Source: Ariolimax columbianus (Eukaryota; Mollusca; Gastropoda; Stylommatophora; Arionidae). Taken from it: a stretch of DNA of 64,000 bases. Below the pieces are notes generated by a model. It worked only from the letters and a program-made list of their open reading frames with translations. It searched no databases and was not told the origin of the DNA. Location: positions 125,353,474 through 125,417,473 of the forward strand of contig JAVGWX010000003.1 in the NCBI GenBank assembly GCA_036924085.1, in the 5' to 3' direction. The stretch's first letter is position 1; each line of letters begins with the position of its first letter. Made by a program: the position numbers and the translations under genes. Positions 43,101-54,424 of the stretch are shown here, one piece after another.

Positions 43101-43569
43101 CGCACCTAGTAGGAGTACCTGTTCCACCCCCAGGTTTTACATATATGCATGCTTAATAAATGACGAGAGGAACTGTAACCGAATGATTTCGATGCCTGCC
43201 TGCCTGCTGATGAGAAAGACAGCGGATCGAATCCTCTGTAAGACATATGTTGTTTTTCTGTTCAGGTGAAACAAATAAACATAGATACCACACGACGTGG
43301 CGACAGCAGTGATGAAACGACATATAGTCATCAGCCCAAACAACACCTCGATTATCACATGGGAAAAAACATGAAAAAAAACTTGTAAAAGTTTATTACG
43401 GTTGAGTTTAATCAAAATTATCACAGCAATGGGAATATAGTCGTACAACAGTCAATCGTGCCAGATCTTACAGTGACAGAATGCTCCCAGTATAGGGTAC
43501 TGAGTACTCTCGTGCCATTTCCATCTATACTTATATTTTCCAGACATGTAATTAGTTTCTTGTACCGGT
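43101..43569. other. Intron; no feature recognised
   Basis: No exon or known repeat was seen. Confidence 0.4.
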
Positions 43570-43582
43570 CAAATGCCTTTTG

Positions 43583-43681
43583 GGCAGCGCATAAGCTGCA
43601 GTGGTCAGCGACCCATAGCTGACTGTTAACGTCAGGGCCAGATTGAGCGGGAGATTGAGAACGAACGAAGCCAAGCCAAGC
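43583..43681 (+). mobile_element. SINE-B1 with internal deletion and 13-bp target duplication
   Basis: Only 99 bp: head and first units ('cagcgcataagctgcagtgg', then 'gacccatagctgac', 'gtcagggccag') join directly to the 3' end ('gggagattgagaacgaacga') and a (GCCAA)n tail. About 250 bp of the usual body are missing. A perfect 13-bp duplication, 'caaatgccttttg', flanks it (43570-43582 and 43682-43694), so the deleted form itself was inserted. Confidence 0.9.
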
Positions 43682-43766
43682 CAAATGCCTTTTGTTTTCT
43701 ATAAATCACATGCTTTTTTCTACTTTTATATATTTTTTTTCTGCTAGCGTCCGTATTCAAAATATG

Positions 43767-43808
43767 GCTTTTTTTTTTTTTTTTTTTTTTTTTTTGTTGT
43801 TGTTGTTG
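43767..43808. repeat. Poly-T / TTG microsatellite
   Basis: About 29 T followed by TTG repeats. Confidence 0.9.
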
Positions 43809-44217
43809 TGTTGTTCTGTTAAAATCCAAATTGTTCACCCGGAGCGTTGTTGTCTACTCGATGTCTAATTCTCTCCTCTATAATTAATACTGAGCCTGTT
43901 GAAACGCATTAGGCTGACTTTTCTCAAATTTTAACTTCCGGTTACACGAGGATTCCTGGGTAATGTTTTCCGGCCTATTGAAATGTTGATCATCAACACG
44001 AAGAAACCAGAAATCGTGCATCAACAAGCATCTGGCAATAGTTATACTGAGCCAATTATGAAGGCAAATAGTCACAACACTGAGAGTTGTGAACAGTCAT
44101 GTACTTTGGTAGCGCATTGTCCCAGAACGTTCTCATTGATTTTTATTTTATTTTTATTTTTATTTTAAATTATTTTTATTTTATTTTAATTTTTTTTAAT
44201 TTTTTTTTTGGGGGGGG

Positions 44218-44464
44218 GATTTTTATTTTGTGTTCGTCTTATTTCTCTATTCCCCAAGGCGGTGTAAGTTGCACTGTGGTTTTAATTTTGCGCCTATCGG
44301 CCCAGTGCATCCGACTTCGGCATGCATTTTATGTAAGAGTTTGCTTCCTCCCACATTTTCTAAGGGTTTGCTTCCCCTGGGTAACGGCAGTTGCTGTGAT
44401 TGGGGAGCGAACCCAGCACCTTCGAGTTATGAGCCGCGTCACTTAACCTCTAGCCCACGCCGTC
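44218..44464 (-). mobile_element. SINE-A, tRNA-derived, full copy
   Basis: Nearly the same sequence as 21816-22076: 'tctattccccaaggcg' and 'cggcccagtgcatccgactt', then 'gaacccagcacctt' (B box on the minus strand) and 'cgtcacttaacc...gcccacgccgtccc' at the 5' end. The left side (44135-44220) is a T-rich tract ending in a run of G. Confidence 0.88.
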
Positions 44465-44477
44465 CCAGTTCCCAGTG

Positions 44478-45095
44478 ATGATAAGAAGAACGCTAGGATC
44501 TAAAGCCAGCAGCCCATTTGGCAGACTATACACAAATGTTTGGCCTCGAAGTGGTAATAGTCTAGAGACGGAGCTGAAGGTTCACATAGTTGTGGTGCTT
44601 CCAGTGCAGCTGTATGCATGTGAAACATGGACTATGCGGTCGCCACGTAAAAAAGCGGAGCCACTTCCACACAGTCTGCCTCATCAGGATATTGAAAGAG
44701 CCGGTATCCCTAGCTTTAATACTATTCTGAAGCAGTCACAGATCCGTCGCTGGACAGGTCATGTATGTAGTCCGAATGCCTGCTCATCGGCTGCCAAAAA
44801 TACTTTTTTATGGTAATCTGCAGAAGGGGAAATGCTCACTTGGTGACCAAAAGAAGTGCTTCCAAAACATGTTTAAGTCTTCACTATAAACCTTTGGTGT
44901 AATACACTGCACTTGGCAATCTGCTGTGCAAAACCAAACTGCTTGGCGCACATCTCCTCGTGAAGGTGCAGCGTTATGCAAGGTATCCACAAAAATAGCT
45001 GAACACTGGAGACAGACTAGAAAAGACTCCATGAAGTCTTCACATACCCTGCCAACACTGCCTGAGGTCTTTCCATGCCCACGCAGGGCTTCTCA
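44478..45095 (+). mobile_element. Decayed LINE RT C-terminal remnant
   Basis: Frame 44475-44816 reads VVVLPVQLYACETWTMRSPR, then AGIPSFNTILKQSQIRRWTG and HVCSPNA. After a frameshift it continues KCSLGDQKKCFQNMFKSSL and then NQTAWRTSPREGAALC. This is the typical order (YACETW, SQLRWAGHV, GKRS.GGQ, W....REGA) of a widespread RTE-like LINE group. It has several frameshifts. Confidence 0.78.
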
Positions 45096-45149
45096 GTGAC
45101 CTTTGAACTGAATGACTTAATATATTCCAAACTGATAAACAGAGAGAGT

Positions 45150-45420
45150 GGTCTTTGTGATCCGTGACGGGCGAACATCATCATCAGGTTACACAAATCA
45201 GTGATTTGATCAACCCGGATTTTCTCAATTATTTCTATATTTATTACGTCTATGCCTGTTGCTTTACCCTTACTCATATCTTTTATTACTTTCTTTACTT
45301 CTGTTCTGAGAATGCTTGTGGCTTTTGTTATTAAATGTTGATAGTTTATTACCTCTTGTCGTCGAACAGTTCAAATATATATTCCATCACGTCTTTCCTT
45401 ATCCGCTTGGCTGAACTCGT
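45150..45420 (-). mobile_element. LINE RT N-terminal remnant
   Basis: The minus-strand translation MSKGKATGIDVINIEIIEKI, followed by a helical stretch, matches the 'KAxGxDxIxxEllK' motif before RT motif A. Its orientation is opposite to that of the adjacent remnant. Confidence 0.55.
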
Positions 45421-46209
45421 CCTAATTCCAAACACGAGTTAAATCGCTAGTTTTTTAATTTTATTTGTACTATATCAGCGGCAGTGTCCAATGCGAAATA
45501 GTATTGTGCTCTGTGAATTCGCATATGAGATAGTTTTGGCAAGGATGCTACATTTTCTGTGCTGAAATATATGGTTACGGGGACTTTATGGTTCATCACG
45601 GTGTCCTAAGATATTAAAGGAAGAGAATAGCCGACTCATTTCTTTCCTCTTCCCCCTCCCTCCCCCCACCGCTGAGAGGGTTTGATTAACTCTACAATCA
45701 CGTGACACTCAGATAGCATTTGTTCAACAAATACAAAATCCGACACACAGGCAACGCCTGTGAACAGAGGACAAAAGTATGTTTTCCAATTATGAAGGCT
45801 CCACTAGTAGAGCAGAATGACAGCATGCTCCTATTCAACTCAGTTGAGGGATACACTGTATGAGATGAGGAAAGTATGAGACAAACTGTCAAGTTTAAAA
45901 GCGAAATAATATATATACATATATCACAATTTGAGCGACAAAGAAGAAGATCCATCAAACTTGAAGAGAAATCATTGTCCAATATTTCTGAAATGGTGTA
46001 TATGGAAATGATACACCCATATATCTCAAAATTATATCGTCATTTTTCGATTCCAGTTTCCATTTTTATGACAAGAAGTGCTAGACATTAACTGAAAAAA
46101 ATGTCCAGATTGTACTTCCACACAACCTGCCTAAGAACATTCATATCACTGTTCTGACCAACACCACGGCAAGCACAGCAGCGCAGAGATAGCAAGAACC
46201 AATGCTCAC
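45421..46209. other. Intron; no feature recognised
   Basis: No exon with usable splice sites in the required phase and no known repeat. Confidence 0.4.
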
Positions 46210-46450
46210 AATTATGTATAAAACAGATGGACGCTGACATTGATTGACCATGTCCTAAGAAGAGACGCTCATATCACCAATAGAACCGCCATGCTATAGT
46301 CGAAGAGAAACATATCTAAGATAATTTACGAAGAAACACGGAAACCGAAATGGAAGTCATGAACCAGAGGTATGGCCCTGTACAAACGTTGGCTGCTGAC
46401 CTGTGAAGTATATGGTTTGCTACAGCCTTTAAAGATGCCATCAGACTGAT
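46210..46450 (+). mobile_element. LINE RT C-terminal remnant, very decayed
   Basis: The translation RWTLIDHVLRRDAHITNRTA, then EETRKPKWKS and GMALYKRWL, resembles the 'W.WIGHVLRR... I.R.AL.W.P.GKR.RGRP..TW' end of LINE polyproteins. Confidence 0.5.
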
Positions 46451-47659
46451 TGCCACTGATTGCTTTGCCAGCCATTTACCAAAGATGTAAAGATGACTAG
46501 CGTACTAAAGTAATGTAAAGGTGGTGAACCTACCAAACAAACACATGTACTGATATTTAAAAAACTGGAGTTGTCACTATACATTTCTAAGAAAATATTA
46601 TAAAGATTCCCATGCTTTGATTCCAAGACTCCTTGATCAGAAGAGGCAAGAATCTGTCCACCAAACCGTCACATCAATGTCATAAATGGTTACTAAAGAT
46701 GTTTTTGTGAAACTGACAAACTCATCATGCAAAACAAAATTCTACAGAAACCAATATGACAAGAGCATGTACATGCTTGAATGCAGGCTTCCTGTTAGAA
46801 GGTCAGCTGTGGTTGTTACCCAATTCTCCTATAGGAATAATAATAAATTAACATGGTAATGACAATTTATACTGTATAATAAATTATAAAATATAAATTA
46901 ATGTATAAGAACAAAAAGACAGATCATGTAGCTTAGAGTCTACATAGAACATAATTTGCACATTGTCATTTGATATACTTCCTGGAGAATCACTGAAGGG
47001 TGTTAGATTCTTCAACTCTGGGAATTGTACACCTCAACCTTCACATATGACAAAAACCTGCCAAAAATGGGGAGTAGCCTTCTGAGAATGAAAGAGAGCT
47101 ATACAAACAATACTCCATGTATGATATAGAGAGTCAATAACTCGTTTTCCCTGTGATAAAAAAGAGAAAAAGAATGGTAGAACAGAAGTTGTTGTCCACT
47201 GAAACATCTGAAGCTGAACTAATAAAGACAGCCAAAAATAGAAATTGTTGGCCGGCAACAGTTACATGTCTATGTTCAATGGAGCAATAATATTGGATGA
47301 GTATGGATATACGCTGTATGTGTTCAGCTACACTTAAAATACTTGATACATTTTGATTCTTATTCTATTCTTGAAATTTAGGAGCAGCGTATCTCACCAG
47401 ATCTGAACAGAAGCCATCGGCAGTTGATGGGGCACCTACATAGAATAATGCTGGTTTTTTCACAATCTTTGCAAAGGGTAGCTACTTTTTACTGACTCCT
47501 ATTGTTGGACATCTGAGTTTTGGTTAATGTACTTCCTGCTTACATGAACGCAAGCAGACACACTACCTGACATGAATATTCGCACACATTTCAACACACA
47601 CAATCATTTTTCAATACTAATTTATATATTTGTTATATAAAAATATGTTAATATGGTTT
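46451..47659. other. Intron; no feature recognised
   Basis: AT-rich, with no exon or repeat that I can support. Confidence 0.4.
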
Positions 47660-48025
47660 TCAGTGATGCAATACAAGTTTATAAGATAATCAAGAGAAAG
47701 GATTGAGTGGATTATAACAAGTTTTTTTTTCAAAGTACGGCCACGTACTAGAACAAGAGTGCACAGCTACAGCCACGTACTAGAACAAGAGTGCACAGCT
47801 ACAGCCACGTACTAGAACAAGAGTGCACAGCTACAGCCACCTACTAGAACAAGAGTGCACAGTTACAGCCACCTACTAGAACAAGAGTGCACAGCTACAG
47901 CCACCTACTAGAACAAGAGTGCACAGCTACAGCCACCTACTAGAACAAGAGTGCACAGCTACAGCCACCTACTAGAACAAGAGTGCACAGCTACAAATTA
48001 ATTAAAGAAAGGCGCAGATTGTAGG
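47660..48025 (+). mobile_element. CR1/L2-like LINE with internal minisatellite
   Basis: Starts 'gatgcaatacaagtttataa' (DAIQVYKIIKRKD, then VDYN), corresponding to the RT C-terminus of the copy at 41398-42740. The next element segment, 'cc-acaagaacaagagggcatagcta' in the reference, is present here as eight tandem units (47742-47997). The element then continues 'caaattaattaaagaaagg'. It is interrupted near 48025 by another LINE and resumes near 49995. Confidence 0.85.
47742..47997. repeat. 32-bp minisatellite born inside CR1
   Basis: Eight nearly identical 32-bp units ('agccacctactagaacaaga' plus 'gtgcacagctac'). One unit corresponds to a single-copy stretch of other CR1 copies (about 31614-31650, and 41625-41660 on the minus strand), so the array arose by local amplification of element sequence. 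Confidence 0.93.
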
Positions 48026-48039
48026 ATAATAATAACAAT

Positions 48040-49960
48040 GTTTGCCTAGGCATCTTGGGCCCGCTGCGTCGATCGACCACTACCATGTCCAACTGCTGAG
48101 GCTTGTAGCCAAACCTCGTTCACTGCCGAAGGAGAGACTGCTATATGTCGGAGTCATGTAGAACAGGCACAGCCCCACCCACGCCTCCAGCTGGCCGGTG
48201 GGAAACCGTTGTTGCACATAGCAGACTTGGACAATCTGGTGAGCCGGTACTTCCTGGTCCAGTGGAACCACGTGACGAAATAGAGACCGGCGGTGGTGGA
48301 CCAGTGTCCTAGATGGAGGGAAGACTTGTCTTTGCAGACACCTCGACATTTTACGGACGAGATTGGACAACCGGATACCGAGGATGCATCGCTGGTTGCG
48401 CATGTGCAAGGCATCAAGTCTTGATATGTCCTGTTTAAGTAGGGTCCAAGTTTCTGACCCAAAAATGAGGACAGCAATCACACACGTCTGATAAATACGA
48501 ATTTTTGATCCGAGTGAGAGTCTGCCATTATTCCACACCCGGCGAAGGTCGTTCATAGAGGAACCAACAACCCGACTCGCCTTAACATGTCAGGCGCACT
48601 GCGTCCATCGGATGAAAAATAAGTCCCCAGGTATGTGAATTTATTGGAACACTCCATCGTATGACCCTGGACAACAATGCTGCGAGGACCAGTGTCGAAG
48701 CAAAGGTTTTTAATTTTCGTCTTGGCCCAGGATATTGATAGACCCAGGTTTGATGTTTCGAGATCCAGTTTCTTGAGAGACTGTTACAGAGCCGCATTGT
48801 ATGGGCTTACTAGGACTATGTTATCATCATAGGCGGGATATGTGATGCGTGTATGGTCCATAACAATGCCCAGATGGTGGGAGTCAAGGCGGTGTAAAAT
48901 CCAGTAGCTGGCTTGGTCCCCGAAGATGTTGGGGATCTGTCTGAGAGAGTGACACCTAGGTGTACTCTGGCACCTGTGTTGGTGTGTAGCTTGCTTATCA
49001 AGTTCAGAACTGGGGCAGGAGTTCCGATGCCTTGCAGAGCTTTCCAGAGAGCGGATCTATCGACCGAATCGAATGCAGCCTTTAGGTACACATACGCAGC
49101 ACAGAGAGGGCCGTTGAATGTATGGTGCAGCTCAGCCAGGAGCAGGAGAGAAAGAATGACATTCACAGTTGATTTACCAGGGGTGAAGCTAGACTGATGT
49201 GGACGGCGTTTTGCGATCAGGAGTGGCTTGAGCTGGTCCTGCAGCACATCTGCAAATACCTTGCCTGGCACTGAGAGCAGTGTGGTTGGTCTATAGTTGT
49301 TGCAGTCCTTGCGGCTTCCCTTGCCTTTGTATAGGGCAACAACTATTCCATCTCACCAATCTGAGGGAACGTGTCCTGTTCTCCAGACTTGAAAAAAAGG
49401 TGGTGAAGAGCGGAGCTGATGGGGTCCATCGTGTACTTCAATAGCTCTGGCGGAATATGGTCCAGGCCTGCAGTGCGCCCATCTTTAAGCATCCGAATGG
49501 CAGTTTGGACTTCTGCCAATGTTAGAGGGTCGATGCACGTCTCCGCGTTTGTGGGAGTAACCACACATTCCTAATCCAGGTCGGGGTAAGCCGTTGCTGG
49601 AGGATGATTGAGGGCGAGCGTGTAGAGCTCCTTCCATCTGTCCGCTACTTCTTCGTGTGTCGAACATGGTGAGCCATCTGCTCTATTGACAAACTCGGTA
49701 TTGTTAGACGCTTTCTGCTTACTTCCTGTGTGGAGGAGCTTGATGGCTTGGTATGTACGTCTGAAATCATTGAATCTACGATATGTTTCAACTGCATCGG
49801 CGATTTCGTTGAAGAAACTCTTGCGGTAAACCATAGCGGCCGCACGGAACTTACTTTTTTAGCCGCCGGTTTGTGGTGTGATCGTTGCGTAGTCTGGCTG
49901 AGTTGTTTTTTTGTGGATAAGAATATCGTAAGCACTGTCAGAGAGCCATGGTTTTCACTT
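48040..49960 (-). mobile_element. Decayed RTE-like LINE (RT) inserted in CR1
   Basis: Minus-strand pieces, 5' to 3': RRFNDFRRTYQAIKLLHTGS (49834-49571); LTLAEVQTAIRMLKDGRTAG and LDHIPPELLKYTMD (49564-49343); PGKVFADVLQDQLKPLLIAK, QSSFTPGKSTVNVILSL and AAYVYLKAAFDSVDRSALWK (49271-48816). The motif A Asp is Tyr in YVYLKAAFD. Then come SISWAKTKIKNL near 48720 and SKIRIYQTCVIAVLIFGSET (48556-48080). It has frameshifts and stops. The 3' end has a TTA-type tail near 48028-48040. CR1 sequence flanks both sides. Confidence 0.85.
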
Positions 49961-49994
49961 CCCAGATCTTGGGCCTACAATTATTGTGACAGCC

Positions 49995-50206
49995 TCACAT
50001 ACTATGAAATATTTTTTTAGTGTGATGAATGCTTGGAATGTACTGCCACAAGAAATAGTGGAAACAAGGTCGATTAATGTATCAAGAATAAATTGGATGC
50101 AGAAAGTTATTTTTAGATCAAGTGAAGTAAATGAAACTGGTTGTATGCAGACTCTGCAGAGTCTTCTAAACCAGTATAAAGATGCTAAGTTAAGTTAAGC
50201 TAAGTT
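49995..50206 (+). mobile_element. CR1/L2-like LINE, 3' end (resumed)
   Basis: 'gaaatatttttttagtgtga', 'tgaatgcttggaatgtactg', 'aataaattggatgc', 'tgcagagtcttctaaaccag', then the tail 'taagttaagttaagctaag'. It continues the copy broken near 48025. The tail is itself interrupted by LINE-I1 and resumes at about 51793-51825. Confidence 0.85.
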
Positions 50207-51793
50207 CTTCTTCGTGCGCTGTCAGACGTCAACTTGAATTTGTTCGAAGAAAGCAGGGGTCATCCTGAGTCTGTAAACACTGCCATAGAGCTTGTCTAGT
50301 GTTGGCACTGGTGATGGCCACATGTGCTTTCTCTGGTCCTTGTATGTCGAGCAATTTTGCAGTAGGTGTTCAGGGGTCATTTTCCCTTTACCACAGATGC
50401 ATTCATCAGTAGCACCTATCTTCAGTTTATTGAATAGATGGTACCTCAGTATGTTGTGACCTGTGCGCAGTCTGAAGACCACCACTTGCTCTCTTCTGTT
50501 TAACTGGTAATAAGCATCATTTTTGTGTGTAGCTAATATGCTATGTTTCCCATTTGGTAATGTATCTGGCCCTAATAAACATTTAGGACTCTTCATAGGT
50601 CACACTAGAATCTGGCTGTGGTAACCTTTCACCTTCTTCGCCAGTCTGTCTGCTCCCTCGTTGCCTTGGATATTACAGCCGGATGAAACCCACTGTACCG
50701 TGACTCTGTTGCTGTGGATTGCTGGCATAGTTGACAGAGTACTTATTTTAGGTCATTAAGTTCTGTATTTTTATGGATATTTAGTGCTGTAACCACGGAC
50801 AGGTCATCTGTAAACAAGACTATCTGTCTTTCATTGATTTCTCCTGTCAGCATTGCTTCCACTGCAGCTTTCAATGCCTCTGTCTCTGCTTTGAAATTGC
50901 TTGAGAATTTTCCAGTTGCTACTGACAGTGTTATTTTTCTACCTTTTGTTAGGCTCTGGAATACCTTCCCCCCCCCCCCCCCCCCCCTTCATTTTCTGTT
51001 GCGTTTGTTGCAGAACCGTCAGTGTATACATGGGTCCAGTCTGCGCTTGGACAGTTTTTCTCTATGCACTTCAGGGTTAGGGCTCTTCTTTCTGGCTGTT
51101 TTTGTATCCAATACCTGATATATTTTCTACCACCTCTGGAAAGATCTGCTGCTTCCAAGTGGGCTTGCGTACAATAGGAATCGGCTTTGGTGTTGAAATG
51201 GCTTTCATATTGGTCTTCTCTCATCCATTTAGTCTCTGGTGCATTGAATGGTCTGTCAGTCTTCATGGTTTCTCTGCTTGCTGCTGGGCTCTGCTGACTC
51301 TTCTATCGGTCATGGATTGCAATATTTTCAAGTTCTACAATTTGCGTTGACTTCACGCTTCATGTTATAATTCTCATTGCTTGGTTTTGAAGTCTCTTGA
51401 TTTTATCAGTTTGCATTTGCTGCTGTTGCCCATGCCGCAATGCCATACTCGAGAACTGGTCTCATTCTTGCAGTGTACAGTTTCTTTAGTATTCTCTCAT
51501 CTGCTGCCCAGCAAGTTTCCTCATGATTGCCATTCTTTGTCTTGCTCTTATTCGGTTTCTCTCGATCTGACTTTTCCATGTCATGAGCCTATCAAATGTG
51601 ACACCCAAATAGTTTGGGTTGTCGTTCAGCTGAAGACATTAAGACTTATTTTGGTGTTTTGTGGTTTTTTGAAAGGGATAATTTCGTACATGTTATTTTT
51701 TCTTCATTTATTTTGACCAGCCATGATTTCGCTCACTCCTCCAGCAATATTAGGGCTTGCTGCATCCTATTGTTTACTATGGTGAGATTTTTA
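50207..51793 (-). mobile_element. LINE-I1 copy, 5'-truncated, inserted in a CR1 tail
   Basis: Short TTC 3' tail at 50207-50213. Frame 50596-50222 is the C-terminus (AYYQLNRREQVVVFRLRTGH, CICGKGKMTPEHLLQNC). RNase H (to about 50950) has stops. YTDGSATNATENEGG lies before a run of 19 C (50969-50987). Thumb and part of the RT extend to 51793. A deletion near 51215 removes part of the thumb region. On the right, TTAAG repeats of the CR1 tail resume. More decayed than the copy at 26349. Confidence 0.87.
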
Positions 51794-52076
51794 GTTAAGT
51801 TAAGTTAAATTAAGTTAAGAATTCATTGAGTAGAGAAAAAAAACACTTATAAGGATGTACTGAGGGAAGCCATTTTGTAATGGAATCTTACTGCACACGT
51901 TAGATTAGACAGAAGCAGGCTATATACTACATGAGTAGTTCTCCTTACTTGTAAAGCTATATTGAAATAATTTGAATGATATTTTTTGAATAAATAGAAT
52001 GAACCGATACTATGAAAATCAGAAAGATCTATTGAATTTTGCATATTCTTGTGTGTTTTCTTTTTTGTTTTTAAAG

Positions 52077-52182
52077 CTGAAGTCCTACAACGCAGAAATA
52101 TTCAATGTGACAAGATATGACATCATGCTGGGGGCAAGAGAGATCATAGAGATAATTCATGAAGCCAATAATTATATCTACG
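52077..52182 (+). CDS. Host gene, exon 2 of 4 seen
   Basis: The acceptor tttttttgtttttaaag is followed by 35 codons plus one base: LKSYNAEIFNVTRYDIMLGA, then REIIEIIHEANNYIY. It begins in phase 0, as the previous exon requires, and ends in phase 1, as the next exon requires. The predicted donor is G|GTACAC, a weak site. It is chosen because it gives the right phase and because the frame becomes low-quality afterwards (MMNSSFFLHHSY). The segment is predicted to be helical. Product unknown. Confidence 0.7.
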
Positions 52183-52394
52183 GTACACAAAGGATGTCAA
52201 AGATAATGATGAATTCATCTTTTTTTCTTCATCATTCTTATCTTCTTAAAGCAATGTGTATCAACCATTTGTAAAATAATGAGACAAAAACGCTTAATTA
52301 ATGCAGTATATTACATCTTCTTCCTGTTGCACACTTTAGAATGTCAAAGAGATCATTGGTCAACTTGAGGTTATATTATGAGTAAATAGGTCAG

Positions 52395-52990
52395 GTCACC
52401 CATTTGGAATATCTAGGCTCCAGAATTGACAAAAATGGCAACAGCTCAAAAGAAATCAGAAGAAGAATAGCCATGGCAATGCAGAAGTTGAACAGCCTGA
52501 AGAAATTATGGCATGGCACCAACAAAACGACAAAAGTGAAAGTCTGTGTTTTTCCTGTGGCAGCATATGGCTGCCAATCATGGATGATTACCAAAACTTC
52601 TAGACAAAGAATTGAATCCTTCGAGTCCAAATGTAACAGAAAGATCCTCAGAATATTCTGGACGGAGAAAAAGACAAATGTAGACATTTGGCAAGAGTTG
52701 AAGATAGAGGAGAACTGGTTTATCAATTCCATTTTGGCCAGAAAATGTAAATACTTTGGTCACATCAAGAGACACAACAGTCTTGAGAGAACAGTGACGG
52801 AAGGTATGGTGCCAGGGAAAAGAGGTAGTGCTAGACCAAGAAGATGATAGCACCAAGATATCCAAGAATGAATGGCGGAGGCTGGAGTTTTGGCAAGGGA
52901 AAGAGTTTCTTCTGATACTTCAGTTTCTTGTAGATAGATCTTGTCCGGGCATGTCTGGTCATGTGTACTTTCTGTGCTCCTCATTTGCCG
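52395..52990 (+). mobile_element. LINE RT C-terminal remnant
   Basis: Frame 52404-52847 reads EYLGSRIDKNGNSSKEIRRR, VCVFPVAAYGCQSWMITKTS, ILRIFWTEKKTNVDIWQEL, CKYFGHIKRHNSLERTVTEG and KRGSARPRR, then a stop, and in the next frame WHQDIQEWMAEAG. It is the region after the RT of an RTE-like LINE. It is better preserved than its relative at 8425-8690. Confidence 0.85.
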
Positions 52991-53129
52991 CAGATGTCAG
53001 CAGTCATTTCATTAGTACCCCATTTACACTCTACTGTGGTGGTCACAGGAAGCTGAATATAGGACCACTGCAACCTTCCAAGCATCTCACAAAAAGGGAC
53101 TAAAGAAGGTTGTGCATGGGACTAACAAC

Positions 53130-53510
53130 CACAGATTGCAAAAGAAATGGCTACAGTAAGCATTACTGCAAAAGCTCAGAAAATAACTTTGTACAGGCTT
53201 TTGTAATGTGTCTACTATATCAGTGGCACTATGCTTTGTATTAAGCAGAATTGGAGCCAAACAGGTGCACTCATCAGTAGATCATGTATGTTGAAGTGTT
53301 CATAATCCTCTGGAACAAAAATTTGTTTCCATCTTTTCTCACCTTCAAAGTCTTCTCCATCAACTCATTCATCCCTCCGTCCAACTCTTTTGGCTCTAAA
53401 CCTGCCCACATCCATATTTTCCTTCAACTCACGTACTTCCCACCCATCTCCTCACTCCTTGGTTCCTCAGATCACTAGAGCGGTTGTATAAGGGACAAAC
53501 ATTTCATAAT
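53130..53510. other. Intron; no feature recognised
   Basis: No exon or known repeat. The segment just before it (53040-53130) resembles 41205-41290, a LINE 3' end. Confidence 0.4.
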
Positions 53511-53514
53511 GTCA

Positions 53515-53702
53515 GTTATTGCCTGTAAGAAATACTCTTCATGCAACCAGATAATCACATGCCCATCACTCGTCAACAAAATTAACTACTGTCTTGGAAT
53601 AAGGCGTGTTGATCTAGAAATTGGCCATAGAATGTTCAGTAAAATTTCAGCTCAATGTGTTATTTCATTCATGAGTTATGACATCTTCAGACAAATATAC
53701 AA
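53515..53702 (+). repeat. Unclassified dispersed repeat, copy 2
   Basis: Matches 17935-18190 best over 53629-53697, with conserved order of short blocks. Its limits are uncertain and it has no coding capacity. Confidence 0.55.
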
Positions 53703-53834
53703 ACTTTCAGAAATGTAGTATAGATAAAGTAGACCTCTCTGAGACATAGCATGTGACTGATTGTAGTACATCCAGACTGTAGACTTTCATAAACAAGTGT
53801 CTGCATCATATACTTCATGTTAAATGGCCAGAGG

Positions 53835-53908
53835 TAACTGGTTGTAACTGGTTGTATACAGACTCTGCAGGGTCTTCTAAACCACTATAAAGACGTTAAG
53901 TTAGGTAA
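53835..53908 (+). mobile_element. CR1/L2-like LINE, last 75 bp only
   Basis: 'aactggttgtatacagactc', 'tgcagggtcttctaaaccac', 'tataaagacgttaagttagg': the conserved extreme 3' end of the CR1 family, strongly 5'-truncated. Confidence 0.8.
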
Positions 53909-53909
53909 T

Positions 53910-54424
53910 GTCAAATACAGATCTCTGAGAGAGAACACGACAACAACCAAATACAGCAAGATATTGGGAAGAAAAAGTGTATAGGACACGCTCTCAGAAA
54001 GAAGCGGACAGCATAACCAGACATGCATTAAACTGAGACCCACAAAGAAAAAGATGAGTGGGAACACCTGACAGTAAACAACCAAGGAGGTCTCGAGGGC
54101 GAAACTCAAATAGACGGAATATGAACAGATGAAGAGCATCTCTTGTGGCCTTATGTTCTAAACAGAACAGACAGATAAATCATGAATAATGATAACAGTG
54201 TAGACCTATTTCAGTCAATAACAGTTTTTTAAAACCAGAGAAAAATAAACCAGCTATAATTGCCAACTTGATGTAGATTATTGCCATTATGTATGCTATA
54301 CCAACAAATATTCGGACAGCTTGTCTGACTTATCAATATCAGGACCAATAGCAAATAAGACACATCATGCTTCTGCTGGTTCCGTCAAGTCAAATAGGCT
54401 GCTACAGGAAAGTTAAGTTTAGAT
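53910..54424. other. Intron; no feature recognised
   Basis: No exon or repeat was recognised. Confidence 0.4.

Larger units (their letters stand above)
41116..52076 (+). other. Intron of the host gene, filled with mobile elements
   Basis: About 11 kb between a phase-0 donor and a phase-0 acceptor. It holds CR1, SINE-A, SINE-B, LINE-I1 and several RTE-like remnants. The segment at 41205-41290 resembles 53040-53130 and 57640-57700 ('ttccaagcatttcat', 'gtgcatgggactagcaac'), the 3' end of an RTE-like repeat. Confidence 0.65.

Noticed and set aside
47742..47997. CRISPR-like array of 32-bp repeats
   Set aside because: No unique spacers. The unit derives from a CR1 element.
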